A stretch of DNA of 64,000 nt from Haberlea rhodopensis (Eukaryota; Streptophyta; Magnoliopsida; Lamiales; Gesneriaceae): positions 81,798-145,797 of the forward strand of contig CAJQUN010000920.1 in NCBI GenBank assembly GCA_907163345.1, in the 5' to 3' direction. The notes under the pieces are model-generated. The model did not search any database, was not told where the DNA came from, and worked only from the letters and a program-made list of their open reading frames with translations. Shown here one piece after another: positions 48,237 through 59,358 of the stretch; the first letter of the stretch is position 1; every line of letters begins with the position of its first letter. A program made the position numbers and the translations under genes.

Positions 48237-49004
48237 TTCGTGCCTATGACACATGGAATACATCTCTCGAAGGATCGGTGTCCTTCAACACCAGATGAGA
48301 GACAACGCATGAGTAAGATTCCATATGCGTCAGCTATTGGATCTATCATGTATGCCATGATATGTACTCGTCCCGATGTTTCGTATGCTTTGAGCATGAC
48401 GAGCAGATATCAAGTTGATCCAGGTGAAAGTCACTGGATTGCAGTCAAGAACATCCTGAAGTACTTGAGAAGAACTAAGGATACATTCTTGATTTATGGA
48501 GGTGAGGAAGACCTCAATGTAATTGGTTACACTGATGCAAGTTTCCAAACCGACAAAGATGATTTTCGATCGCAATCAGGATATGTGTATTGCCTAAATG
48601 GAGGTGCTGTGAGCTGGAAGAGTTCAAAGCAAGAGACAGTAGCCGATTCTACAACGGAAGCTGAGTACATTGCTGCCTCAGATGCAGCAAAGGAAGCTGT
48701 TTGGATCAGGAAGTTCATTTCTGAACTTGGAGTGGTGCCTAGCATTAAGGATCCGATAGAACTCTATTGTGACAACAATGGAGCGATCGCATTGGCTAAG
48801 GAACCTAGATCTCACCAAAGATCCAAACACATACTTCGGCGCTTTCATTTCATTCGAGAAATCGTTGAAATGGGAGATGTTAAAATATGCAAAGTACCAA
48901 CAGATGATAACGTATCTGACCCATTGACGAAGCCACTGTCACAGCAGAAGCATGATCGTCATACTAGATCTCTAGGCATTAGGTATATGTCTGATTGGTC
49001 TTAG
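48237..49004 (+). pseudogene. Copia RNase H and pol end
   Basis: Same frame as the YVDD segment. It contains IMYAMICTRPDVSYAL, YTDASFQTDKDD (RNase H active-site D), VADSTTEAEYIAASDA (E) and YCDNNGAIALAKEPR (D). It ends at TAG 49002-49004, with a KHILRRFHFIRE and DPLTKPLS tail typical of Copia. The frame is open from 48237 to the stop. Confidence 0.9.
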
Positions 49005-49019
49005 TGCAAGTGGGAGATT
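49005..49019 (+). other. Polypurine tract of the recent Copia
   Basis: GCAAGTGGGAGATT directly precedes the 3' LTR at 49020. Confidence 0.85.
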
Positions 49020-50497
49020 TGTTGGGATATGCCCTAAGACATGTCATTAGATGATTGTTTGTGACATACAATGTATTATGATTTTATAAATGACAAATCA
49101 TTATTATATATTATTCGAATATCTGTGCAATATGAATTGATATATAAGTTAATGTCCTTAGAATAATATTGTATTATTCTTAAAGATTGTCCATAGTCAA
49201 GTATTATCATAAATAAGGATAATGATAATACATTGAGACTAGTATGTTTTGATTGATGAATTGTTCATAGATATGAGATATCAAATCAACGCATGGGTAC
49301 ATGTTAGAGAACAATGTACTGGGCAGACCCACCATGAGAATGCTACATGGATAGTTATATGAATGTCATAAGCAATTCTCATAGTGATAATAATGTATGT
49401 AATCCTTACGACTTGAGATCATCAGAGATCCCAACATAAGGAGTTATGTATCTTGATATTGTCAAACGTTACCTGTAACAGGGTAAACTATAAAGGCAAC
49501 TATTGGATACACTACGAATTATGTAGAGGGATGTTGATTGATCAAGATAGGATTTGTCCCTCTATATAACAGGAGAAGTGTTTGGGCCCTTGATCAAGTA
49601 AGACTAAAATGCATGGCCGTGCTCGAATGAGTCGATATGTGATATCGAGCTTATTCGTTTATTCTAGTTCTACTTGGGGATCAAGAAATAGAGATTGAAT
49701 ATACGAGTGTGACTATTCCATGACTCGTGTTCAATCTAAACACATGGACAAAGGGATTAAGTTACATGGTTAATATTATCACAAGTTCTAAGGTTATGTC
49801 GAGTCAAAGACATTCTTGTAATTTGGGTAGCCTTGATGTGTTGCTAGACACCGCTCATTACTTGTGACATAAAATGTGATTTTATGTCACTGCCAACATT
49901 GCAAGATCCTATCGGGTCGCACAAAAGATTAAATCGATAAAGGGAATTAAATTCATTGGATGAATTAATTAATTAAGAAGAGTCTTAATTACATAATTAT
50001 AAGGATTTAATTAAATCATGGGTTTGGGCCCATGAGGCTTTGTAAAAGCCTTTAATTAAATAATATATAATTTGATAGCAAGGTTAATGATGAATTAAGC
50101 TTTCATATCATAAAACCTAACTCACACTCTAATCTCTCGGCCGCCACAAAACCACCATCACCGCCGCCGCCGATCGAGTGGGGTTTTGGCTTTTGTTTGG
50201 TCGTCGTTGATCGGTTTTGAACCGAGAGTTCAGTTTTGGTTCAAGAATAAGTCTATCAACTTGTTCTTGAACGTCCCTTGTTCGATTTGATCGTGTGGAT
50301 ACCGTAGAGGCAAGACCTTGGAGGTGTTGCTCGTGACTCGGAATTCGTTGGACGTGGTGCTTCGTGGATTATGCTCAAACACGCTACAAGGGTGAGACTC
50401 TTATTATCTCTATTCCGATATGACCACTTTGTATAGATCCGCGGTTCTAGTAATCCAAAATTTTAAATTCCGCTGCGTTGTACATGGATTACTTACA
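49020..50497 (+). repeat. 3' LTR of the recent Copia
   Basis: It matches 41776-43259 with about twenty substitutions and small indels, including GCTTGTTGGATTAC versus CATGGATTAC near the end. TSD GTTAG follows. Confidence 0.93.
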
Positions 50498-51666
50498 GTT
50501 AGATGTGCATGTATGTGATTAATTTGGCTGTTAAAGTTGGTTATGGGGACAATCACTCAGCATGTATTGAGATAATGAAATACTGAGCTAAATGGTTACG
50601 CACGAACCGTGTTAAGCGCGATTAGAAGCAATTATGTTTATCTAATGGTTTAAAGCATCTTCTTTTTCCATCACCAATAAAAACTAGGTAAAATTCATTG
50701 TACAATATGTTGAATGTTATGTTACCTTACAAAGATATTTTAACTCCATTTTATAATTCATATCAAATGTCTGATAGCGATGATAGTATTTATTTGACTA
50801 ATGAGGATTGGGAATTTGTTGAAATTGTGTATCATTGTTAGGTACTTTTAAAGAAGCGACGGAACGCTTCTCCGGTGTTACTTATCCAACTTCCGTTTAT
50901 TTTCTTCCTTTAATATTTAATATGTTTGATAAGTTTATAGAATTTAGATATGACTATGACTTGCATGCTTTTGTTAGTGCAATGGAAACTAAATTTATAA
51001 AATATTGGGAACAAATCCCACACGTGCACTGCATCGCAACATTGCTAGATCCTAGTCAATGTTTATCTTCATTTGAGATATATTTTTAATATTATGCTAA
51101 TTTTTTGGGGAAGGTTATTGACGATCAAAATGCGTCTACAATGCAATCTCTCCAAAAATATGTTTCAATTGTATTATAATCAACAAGCAAGTGAATCATC
51201 GCAACAAAGGCCTGCTGAAGAACAACCCCAAGCTCAAACTAAAGGTGGGGGCATCAATTTGCTTAGGATGCTGGGTAGGAAAAAACTTAAGGGAAAATGA
51301 CCTTCTACTATGTTTCAATTGTATTATAATCAATTTGTAACAGAAGACAACTTCGATGTGTTACAATGGTGGAAGTCAAATGCGGCACAATTCCCTATCT
51401 TAGCCAAAATGGCTAGACACGTGTATGCGGTACAAGCTTCAAGCGTTGCTTCTGAATCTGCATTCTCAACATGTGGCCGAATTATTGTAGAATATAGAAG
51501 TAGTCTATCTACTGATTCGTTATACATGCTCACGTTACTTAAAGATTGGTTTGAAGCAGAATGTAAGAGTAGAAGAGATGGGGCGGTTGACGAATTCGTA
51601 ACTCATTATGACGAGCAAGAAGAAGAGAACGCAAAAACAATACTTATCAATTATGAAGAGTGCTAA
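50498..51666 (+). pseudogene. hAT transposase, C-terminal part with dimerisation domain
   Basis: After the Copia, coding resumes near 50500 as a CACHVINLAVKVG-like stretch with one frame break. A segment at 50835-51089 contains TERFSGVTYPTSVYF and IATLLDPS. The conserved hATC dimerisation block follows (51310-51666): VLQWWKSNAAQFPILAKMAR and ASSVASESAFSTCGR. The end is TAA at 51664-51666. Several stops separate the pieces. A 21-bp word (ATGTTTCAATTGTATTATAAT) occurs at both 51161 and 51310, suggesting a small internal duplication. Confidence 0.88.
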
Positions 51667-52537
51667 ACATCAATATTTTTTTATTTAAATTTTTCAATTG
51701 CCATCTCTTTAAAATTATTTGTATTATGAAATGAAGAAAAAAGATATTGAATTTGTGATGAATATTGGGGAAACATTTACAACATTAAAAAATTAATTAA
51801 TTTTTTTTTTTAAAAAATTAAAATTTTAGTTTTAAAAAAAAAAAGCGAAAAAATAAAAATAAATAATCCGGACAGGACCGGATCGACCCGGAACCTGGTC
51901 CGATCCGGTTCCTTAACGGACCGGACCGGATTCCAGATCAGACCGGATCGGTCTGATCCGTTAAGCACCCCTAGTAGTATATATGTCTTTTCATATATTT
52001 TCTGCAGGAATTTTACGAGTAAAATTCATCGATCGTGGGTATACTCGTAAAATTCATTTTCATGTATTATTTGATGGGTATACTCATAAAATTCTTACAG
52101 ACATGAAAATGGATGCATACTCTCGACCGTGGCATGTGTGACTCACATGAGAGAATTTGCGGCCATAATATTCGAGAAAATTGCCCCAAATATTGTTTAG
52201 GGGTTAAGTGCACTATTTAAAATTGTTCAGAGGCAAATTTTGAAAGGTTAGGAGGTGAAGTGCTAAAATGTGTGAACGTTGGGTGTATCCGCTATTTACC
52301 TGAATTGTTTTCAGAAACATATGTAATATGTGAACCAAATGGTTTAGCAATTTGACACAGAACAAATCGATAAAAAATAAAAATAAAACCAACACACAGT
52401 TTCAAAAGAAATTATAATAATAAAACCAACGCACAATTGTACTAACGCATCAAAATAAATTTAATTCAACTGAACCAGAATGACCCTTTAGTTCACACTT
52501 CAAATACATAACCAAATGTTTTCATTCCCAAACAGAC

Positions 52538-53550
52538 TCAGTACTTAGGAGGTGGCTGTTGTGTTGGTAGCAAACCAAAGCGTTTCTTCAGAAGAAACCT
52601 CTGCCTAGCGTATTTGTCATCAGGAGAGAAACGAGCTGCATCCCAGGAAAAAAAGAGAGTATAATCAGAGAGATTTAAACGTGTTCGAAATAACGAAGAC
52701 GAGCTGCATATAAATTGGAATATGAACTACTGTCTACAAATTGCATTAATCATTCGGTGAGGACGACAGGCACTACACTTATGTCGTATCAGAGCCCAAT
52801 GTCCTCACCAATTGATATTCGGTAGGGACAGGGCTAGTGATTGAAGTGAAGTCGTAACACGATAAGCCTTACTGGATCACCTCCTTTTTCAGGGAGAGCT
52901 AATGCATGTTGGGTAAACATAAGGAATGGAGCTACTTTTGACCTAAACTTGGAGATGGAATGCCATTGTCTACAGAAAAAAACACACACTGGGTTTTTTT
53001 GATGGAATGCCATTGTCTACAGAAAAAAACACACACTGGGTTTTTTTTCAAAAAAAAAAAAAAAATCCATCTTTTAACAATTAGCATGAATGTCTCATTG
53101 AACAAAGTCAGTATACCAGAACAGCAGAACCATGTGGCCATAGACAAGAATCCAGGTCATAGTATCTCATTATAGAGTCTCAGATGAAGGGAGAAAAATA
53201 TAAAATAAATTAATAATGCAGTAAAATCTATTGCTTAGCCAAAAACATACTTATTGTATAATTTCCCCCAGTACAAAAGAATCACAGTGATGAACAACTA
53301 TGGTACAGCCTAAAATGGTTTCAACAAAATTACCAGGATGAGCAGATTGCGTAGGCAAGCCTAAAGGCGATTCCTTCTGCGCAGAGAAAAAGTTACACAA
53401 CAGTCAATCGGGCTCCAAACATGAATAATATTCCATCACTAACACAAAACATGAAGAAAAGAACCAAATATAACACTCAGTCGATTTGAAAAAAACCTTT
53501 GTGGTGTAAACTTTGTCGCCGTTTTCATTGATATAGAATTGGAGATACAT
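52538..53550 (-). CDS. NOP10: NOP10, H/ACA ribonucleoprotein complex subunit 3
   Basis: Three minus-strand coding exons: 53550-53497, 53376-53334 and 52635-52538. They total 195 nt, giving 64 residues plus stop, the usual NOP10 length. The protein starts MYLQFYINENGDKVYTTK, continues KESPLGLPTQSAHPARFSPDDK, and ends RFGLLPTQQPPPKY. All junctions are GT-AG and in frame. NOP10 is a small nucleolar protein that holds together the H/ACA pseudouridylation complex with dyskerin/CBF5, NHP2 and GAR1. It is needed for rRNA modification and telomerase RNP in other eukaryotes. A 5'-UTR intron (53713-53567) is likely, and it contains an AAACCCTA telo-box (53603-53610), common near plant translation and ribosome-biogenesis genes. 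Intron 2 carries a plastid DNA insert. The gene looks intact. Confidence 0.93.
52829..52915 (+). other. Nuclear plastid DNA fragment: end of 16S rRNA and spacer
   Basis: The sequence runs from CAGGGCTAGTGA through GTGAAGTCGTAACA and ATCACCTCCTTTTTCAGGGA to GCTAATGCATGTTGGG. This matches the 3' end of plastid 16S rRNA, including the anti-Shine-Dalgarno CCTCC, and the start of the 16S-trnI spacer. Several substitutions and a missing block of about 13 bases between two copies of CTGG show decay. It lies in NOP10 intron 2 on the opposite strand. It is not a functional rRNA gene. Confidence 0.82.
52955..53048. repeat. Tandem duplication of about 46 bp in NOP10 intron 2
   Basis: GATGGAATGCCATTGTCTAC and the following bases up to CACTGGGTTTTTTT occur twice in direct succession, followed by an adenine run. 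Confidence 0.85.
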
Positions 53551-53565
53551 CGTCACCAAACTTCG

Positions 53566-53770
53566 CCTGCAAGCAGAAAATCAGAACCATTAAAAATTCC
53601 CTAAACCCTAGCAACCCAACCCATAAAAGCTCCAAAGTTTCACAGTGCATCAAAGTCTGATTCCCATATTTGAGTACCGATGAGGAAAAGCTTGAAACTT
53701 CAGAGGCTCTTACCGGATTCCAAGCTACCCACTTCTTACGACGAACCCCGATGCGAGGCACTGTCAATTA
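53566..53770 (-). promoter_or_regulatory. 5' UTR exon and intron of NOP10
   Basis: On the minus strand a donor CCG|GTAAGAGCC at 53713 and an acceptor TTGCAG|GCGAAG at 53566 fit a 147-bp intron ending 16 bases before the start codon. An AAACCCTA telo-box lies inside it. The transcription start is not defined. Confidence 0.6.
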
Positions 53771-54570
53771 GGTTTTAAAAGGAAAAGCCCTTGTGGACAA
53801 TGTTGGTATATACCAAAACTTGCGAGGGTAAAATAGTACATCTGTTAACAATCAATTGTCTTCACACGCTTAAAAGCGCGTCCGTCCTATGACTTCCCCA
53901 CAAGCAAAAACCTCTCGGACTTTCTGAAAAGGTGTCCGAATGGGAGGAATATGAAATAAAATTCTGGACTCAGCTCAACGATACTGGATTGAACGATAAC
54001 TACCATGTCGTATGAGGGGAACTACTGTATATAGATGGATCGATGATTAATGAATTCTAGAATTTGACATTTCTGAAGTTAATGCACATTATTGATGGGT
54101 GGACGAATTCCTAATAGTATTTAGAAAAATGAATTTCAGTCAAAATATTGTTTTTCTTGTAGTTTTGACGGTTCGGAGAATCGGACATTAGGTTGTTCCT
54201 TACATATTGTATCCTGTTACAGTCATAAGAGTCAACTATCAAGCAAATATATGTGTTGGGTGGTTCATTTCCGTGAGCTAACTTTGTGTGTTTTGGCAGA
54301 TTCTTTTTGCTGGTATCACTAAGTTCCCGGCTGTTGTGAATGTTAGCCGACTTATTCATTGTCTCATGAGTTATTACATATATAAGTTGATGTTTGTTTG
54401 TTGTTTTGATCTATCTTTTTTATGAATGTTTCTCATTAATCAATCCCTCTTATCATGATACATTTTCAGAAAATTGTTTATTTTTCTTGAGTTCCATTAT
54501 ATTTGCCGCAATTGTTATTTGTCTCCCCTCTCAATTGAAATGGATGAATTTTGTGTTGTTTGGTCATTAG
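53771..54570. other. Non-coding spacer
   Basis: The part next to 53771 is probably the NOP10 promoter. The rest holds no supported gene. The end (54540-54570) looks like an intron 3' end (TTTGGTCATTAG). Confidence 0.4.
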
Positions 54571-55186
54571 GAAGGTGAAACAATTCGAATAAATGTAAAC
54601 CCCCGCCCAGTGAAGCAGGGAAAGTTAGATCTCCTCTTCCTCCTCCACCTAACGATACCACAGCTGCTGCTGCTAAAATGGCATCTGCGAGTCACGTATC
54701 TGCTCAGAAGGGATTCAAGGACAGCGCGAAGATTCAAATGATCATCTTTGAGATTTCTCTAATCTTGAGGTAATTTTTTCATTCTGCTGATTTATTGCGT
54801 GAGTTGATATAGTTTCAATATTATTTTTTCTATAGAAGCAATTTCAGATGTCACATGCACATATTCCAACCTAAATTCCTCCCACTTACATTGAGACATG
54901 ATAAGTAATGATTTTCTGTGAGATATGTATGTCGATTTCACTTAATTATGAGTATTTTTTGTTTGCCATTGATGCAGTATTTCAAGATCTTGTCATATCT
55001 GGTAATTTTTATGGTTTAATGCTTCAACTTACTGAATTTACTTCATTATCTCACTCGAAACATGGTAGGCGAAGGCATTTCATGTCTTTATTTATTGCTT
55101 CGTGTTTGAGAATACACATGTTCTTTTCATCCTGTGGGTTAGCTTGTCTACTAAAACCTCCTACAGCTGGATGGGCAGCATTTTGA
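54571..55186 (+). pseudogene. 3' fragment of a NECAP-like gene (adaptin-ear-binding coat-associated)
   Basis: An exon-like segment (54571-54769) directly follows an intron-type acceptor. It begins EGETIRINVNPRP and, after a one-base shift near 54618, reads GKVRSPLPPPPNDTTAA, both known from the plant NECAP C-terminal half. A donor GTAATTTT follows. A second segment near 55140-55186 ends PTAGWAAF-stop, like the NECAP C-terminus, again with a one-base shift. Retained introns argue against a processed copy. The N-terminal PH-like domain is absent upstream, so this is a truncated gene copy. NECAP proteins act in clathrin-coated vesicle formation; this fragment cannot. Confidence 0.6.
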
Positions 55187-55429
55187 CAAATTTGACATCA
55201 TGGCAGAGCAATGTCTTTGTTTACTGTTATATTAAAGTATATATACGAGGAAATCTAAAGCAAATGTCAAAATTGGGAAATAACACTTGCTCATTTTCCT
55301 TCAATAACATTTTTTATTGTTCCGGTTTTATTTGCCTGGAATGCTTAGAGAATTTCCCTTCTTTTTCAATCCTTTTGTTTACACTTCGCACTATCTAATA
55401 TACTACAGTATAATACGAAATATAAATCT
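55187..55429. other. Non-coding spacer
   Basis: No gene or element recognised up to the PIF-type element. Confidence 0.4.
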
Positions 55430-55432
55430 TTA

Positions 55433-56773
55433 AGGCAATGTTCGGTTCATGTGATAAGCACATGGTTGATAATTAACTTTTCATCATCCTTTGTTCTTCT
55501 GGAGGATTGAAAGCCCAAAAAAACATCAGGCCCGTGATTAATTGCTACAGCATCCCATGTTCTTGGTGTGATGGCTACGCAAATATGTACAGTAAGGAAG
55601 ACTGAGCATACACTTTTACACATAAACCCTCCTCTATCCCAGCTTCGACAACCACCACCACCACAACCCATGGCCGCAGCCGCGACAACCATCGGAAATC
55701 GCAAAAAAAAAAAAACTAGGAATACCTGTTCTGGTTTTGCAGCTCAGAAGCGTTGGATTTCTGCTTGTTTTCAACTTTCCTTCGACCAATGAACCTACAA
55801 ATCATATTGGGACGTATGTGAGTTGATTTGGTGACGAGAGTGAAAATTTCCAAATCCAAAATTCAACAGCTTAATAAATTACAATTCAGACACACACACA
55901 CGTTAACTGGAAATGAATTTCTTGTGCTTACCCAATAGTGAGCACAATATTGTCGGTCCATGGTGGGTAAAGCAGAAAAGAATGAAGCCATCTATTAAAG
56001 AAAATTGAATGTGCGATGGAGCAGAGAAGGTAGAAGATGTGAAGAAGATGAAGTTGCTAGAGGTGTGGTGGTTTGGAGCCTATGAGACATGCGTATAGAC
56101 GAAAAAAATAATTGAGGGTATTTTTGGTAGCAATTTTTTGGAAAATTAATGACAAACCTTAAAAAGATGAAACATTAGTAGCACATTTTTGGAAAATTAA
56201 TTTGGTAATAATTTTAATTCACAAGTTATTTTCATAATTATAACATATTCTATAAAATTAATCCAACATTTTAAAGTTAGCGTCATTGCGTTTTGTGTTT
56301 TGTGTTTTGAAGGCATAACATTGACGAACAGTAACAAACTTCATAAATTTTATGGTATGATTATATATTGAAGCAAGCTTTGTAGTACATTAAAGCCTAA
56401 CTGTGTTTTACTTTGATGGGAAATTATTTGGCTAATTGCAATTGTGTTCTGGAAATGCATGGAAGACTTGAAATTGCAAGTATGTACTGACTTGAAATTG
56501 CATAAATAAAATTATTTTGATTAATTTAAATTTAATTGAAATAAAATAATAGAAATAAGTACAAAACCTATTAGAGGGTATTTTTGTCATTTTATGAATA
56601 AAATTAATCTATACCACATAATTATCAAGTACACCAAACACAATATTACTTATCGTACTTTATTAATCATACGAATCAAACGAAATATAATTTATCCATT
56701 AGCTTACTTATCAACCCATTATCCACTTTTTAATCTATCCATCGCTTATCATATCCTTGAACCAAGCGCATCC
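55433..56773. mobile_element. PIF/Harbinger-type element, non-autonomous
   Basis: The left end GGCAATGTTCGGTTCATGTG and right end CTTGAACCAAGCGCATCC are imperfect inverted repeats. Both are flanked by TAA (55430-55432 and 56774-56776), the 3-bp duplication typical of PIF/Harbinger. The first 180 bp share words (CATCCTTTGTTC, AAGCCCAAAAAAA, CCCGTGATTAATT, ATATGTACAGTAA) in the same order with the neighbouring element at 56777. No transposase is present. Confidence 0.72.
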
Positions 56774-57729
56774 TAAGGTTGTGTTCTTCTCAAATGATGA
56801 GGGTGGGTTAACATATTAATCCTGCTTCATCCTTTGTTCGGCTCACGTTTTAAAAAGCCCAAAAAAAGTGCAGGGCCCGTGATTAATTCAAAATGGGTAG
56901 AGGAAGTATCCTGAGCATTAGGTGTGATGTGTATTGGAATATGTACAGTAATCTTGATTGGAAATTTCGTTTGACACACTTACCCTTCTGATGTTTGAAA
57001 CCCTACCATTTATTCCACAACTGTGAGCCCCACTCTCATTTTGTTTATCAGAGAAAGCTTCGAAAATGAATTCCTGGAAGTTGAAGTCCATTAGACTGAT
57101 GAAATCAGTGCGGTGAAGGTATTATTTACCTTCCTAATAATTTTCCAACTCTCAATTTGTATGTTTTCTAATCTATTTTTTTCAACCCACATATGTATGA
57201 GTTTCTTGATTTTTTGAGTTTGCTTCGAAAAAAACAATTATCTTTCTGTAATATGTATTATACAGTGACGAAAATTACATTATTGTTGTACAAGATTCAC
57301 AGTAAGCAACAAAAAACCGATTGAAGGCATTTGGATTTTGCTCCTCACAGTTAATACAGCTGGTAAGAAAAACTTACATCCTCCTTTTTTATTACAGATT
57401 AGTGAGCTTTTTTGTGAATATTACTCTACTATTAATTAGGAAGAAATCTGTTTACATCACTTTTTTTATTCTTTTGGTTGTCTAGTTGAACACTACATAG
57501 TTCCACATATATATGAATTATGTTTGTCTTGAATGTATTCAGCAGGTAGTATTCAAATTTGTGGCTCTTATTGGTTATAATATTTTATCGAAATGAAGTA
57601 ATGTTGTTAATCATATATGCTGATGAGTATGTTCGATGCAGTTTTTTTAATACTACAATTGTACCTAAGTTCCTTTAAATTTTCTTTGTCATTTAATAAT
57701 GTGGCAGAAAAAGTTCTGTCACTTATGCA

Positions 57730-58365
57730 ATGGACAACGACGATGAGTGTACCGAAGATGTTTTAGTTGTATATCAAACGATCATCTGTTCATTTGTCTT
57801 CTCAACTATTGTAACCCGGTACTATCAAAAGTTCATAGCATGTCGTAAGAGATGACACAATCACATAGATGCTCCCTACAGCGCGGCAACAAGATTATGC
57901 GCTCAATTAAACCACTTGCACATAATAATCGAAGTTAGTGACGTGCAGTGTGTTGAATTTGAGGATGTGTCGAAATGCATTTGGAAGACTATGTTATTTG
58001 GTAAGGCATATGGGTGGGGTTTTAGATTCTAGATATGTCAGAGTTGAGGAGAAGGTTGCGATGTTCTTGTCCATATTAGCGCATCATAAGAAGAATATGA
58101 TAATTGTTCATGACTATATACGAAGTGGTCACACTGTAAGTACTCACTTCCATGAAGTTCTTAGAGCCATTCTAATGCTACACCCAATATTTATTGTCAA
58201 GCCAATTCCCGTTGAAGAAAATTCATCTCATGATACCTGGAAATGGTTCAAGGTATGTACGCTATTAGTACCATCAAAATAAATGGGATTCATATACATA
58301 TTTTTAATGAAAATTGATATATATCTACCATGTAAACAGGGTTGTCTTGGCGCATTAGATGGCAC
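57730..58365 (+). pseudogene. PIF/Harbinger transposase, N-terminal part
   Basis: It starts MDNDDECTEDVLVVYQ at 57730. A TGA occurs near 57856 and a base loss near 57950. The next frame (57938-58248) reads RNAFGRLCYLVRHMGG and STHFHEVLRAILMLHP, the conserved helical N-terminal region. A GT-AG intron (about 58252-58340) is followed by GCLGALDGT, which contains the first catalytic aspartate. The rest of the DDE domain is missing, and Myb-ORF sequence begins directly. Confidence 0.78.
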
Positions 58366-59358
58366 AAGAGTAGACGTGTTTGGAGTACACACGAAGAAGA
58401 AGTCCTTATTCAAGCATTAAAAGAAGCAATAAAGGCGGGCTTCAAAAGTGATAATGGTTTTCGAGCTGGTTATTTGGGTTATCTGGAAGAAGCCATGAAG
58501 AAAACTATTCCCATACACAGATCTTGCGAGGTAACCCTCATATTAATTCAAAAATCCATGTGTGGAAGAAAACTCACGGAACACTAGTCACTTTACTTAG
58601 CCGAAGTGTGTTGGCTGGAACGACACAGATAAAAACTATTGATGCATCCAATGAAGCATGAGACTCTTTTATCAAGGTTGTTATCCTTAGCTTCATGTCA
58701 TGTCGTGTGGTTACAACTATTATTTCAGCATTATAATATTCGGAAATGTACATAACCACCATATTATGAATTACTATGTTAATAGCTAATGCAGAGTGAT
58801 AGTAACTCTCGTACGACGCGTTACAAGTCATGGCCATATTTCAGTGACTGGTGTTGAAATATTCAGGAATGATCGTGCCACTGGAGAGCAAACCGAGAGC
58901 TTTACAGCTGCTGTGCAAGCAGTTTTGAAGCTGAATAATGAGCCACCACCTGAAGAGAATGCTTTTAATTTTGAAATGTTCCACGGGATCGAAGAAGCAG
59001 ATGAATCAATATCTATATCCAACCAACCATAGGTAAATGCTTCAGGTAGCACAAAGGTAAGTGGAAAGAAACGTAAGCATAAGGAAGTGAGTGAAGATAT
59101 GTTCGTACTAATTTCACTGATAAATTGGTTGACAAACTTTCTGAGATCATAAGCAACCGTCATGGCCGCGATGATGACAAGTCAAATGGGAGTAAGGAAG
59201 TTTTTGATGCATTGGGTAGGATTCCATAACTAACTATGAATAAGAGAGTTGTAGCTGCATCAATGTTAGTGGATAAACCAAGTAGCTTACAATTATTCTT
59301 CAGTCTTCCTGATAATGCTAGACTTTCCTTGGTTCGCTGGCTTCTGCATGCGGTTTGA
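58366..59358 (+). pseudogene. PIF/Harbinger Myb/SANT-like ORF
   Basis: The sequence reads RRVWSTHEEEVLIQALKEAI, the start of the Myb/SANT-like domain, followed by GFRAGYLGYLEEAMKK (to about 58520). An intron-like gap and frame changes follow. Further segments contain NDRATGEQTESFTAAVQAV (58870-58920) and KKRKHKE, and the C-terminal LQLFFSLPDNARLSLVRWLL (59290-59345) ends at TGA. In PIF elements this protein works with the transposase in DNA binding. The ORF is broken by at least three stops or shifts. Confidence 0.75.

Larger units (their letters stand above)
41776..50497 (+). mobile_element. Recent Ty1/Copia retrotransposon, near full length, inactivated
   Basis: LTRs of 1484 and 1478 bp (TGTTGGGATAT...ACTTACA), initiator-Met primer site, leader, gag, protease, integrase, RT, RNase H, purine tract and perfect TSD GTTAG are all present. 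The order IN before RT identifies Ty1/Copia. By eye the LTRs differ at roughly twenty positions, about 1.5 percent, so the insertion is recent. At least three stops and two frameshifts in the coding region block a full polyprotein. Confidence 0.93.
40319..51973 (+). mobile_element. hAT DNA transposon carrying an inserted Copia
   Basis: The ends are TAGGGGTGC and GCACCCCTA. Flanking 8-mers ATAGTATG (40311-40318) and GTAGTATA (51974-51981) agree at six of eight positions, fitting the 8-bp hAT duplication. Subterminal regions (40340-40490 and 51870-51960) are packed with CCGGAACC/GATCCGG palindromic words, typical of hAT transposase binding regions. Its transposase gene is split by the Copia element. 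Confidence 0.88.
40133..52299. mobile_element. Long-TIR MULE-like element, outer shell of a nest
   Basis: About 150 bp on each side of the hAT element are inverted copies of each other. For example AATATTTGGG...AATTTTC on the left and its complement near 52170-52200 match, and AAGCACTTTACC matches AGCACTTCACC. The flanks carry CTGAATTAT (40124-40132) and CTGAATTGT (52300-52308), a 9-bp duplication with one mismatch. The original element was therefore only a few hundred bp with no coding capacity. Confidence 0.72.

Noticed and set aside
52829..52915. Functional rRNA gene
   Set aside because: Only the last part of 16S is present, with an internal deletion, inside an intron on the opposite strand.
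53525..53767. Longer NOP10 reading frame with an upstream start (MTVPRIGVRRKKW)
   Set aside because: A GT-AG intron fits between 53713 and 53567, NOP10 length is conserved at 64 residues, and the upstream codons do not match the family.
55568..55792. 74-codon frame with proline/alanine-rich start (MATQICTVRK)
   Set aside because: It lies inside the non-autonomous PIF-type element, has no homologous domain and spans a simple CCACCA repeat and an adenine run.
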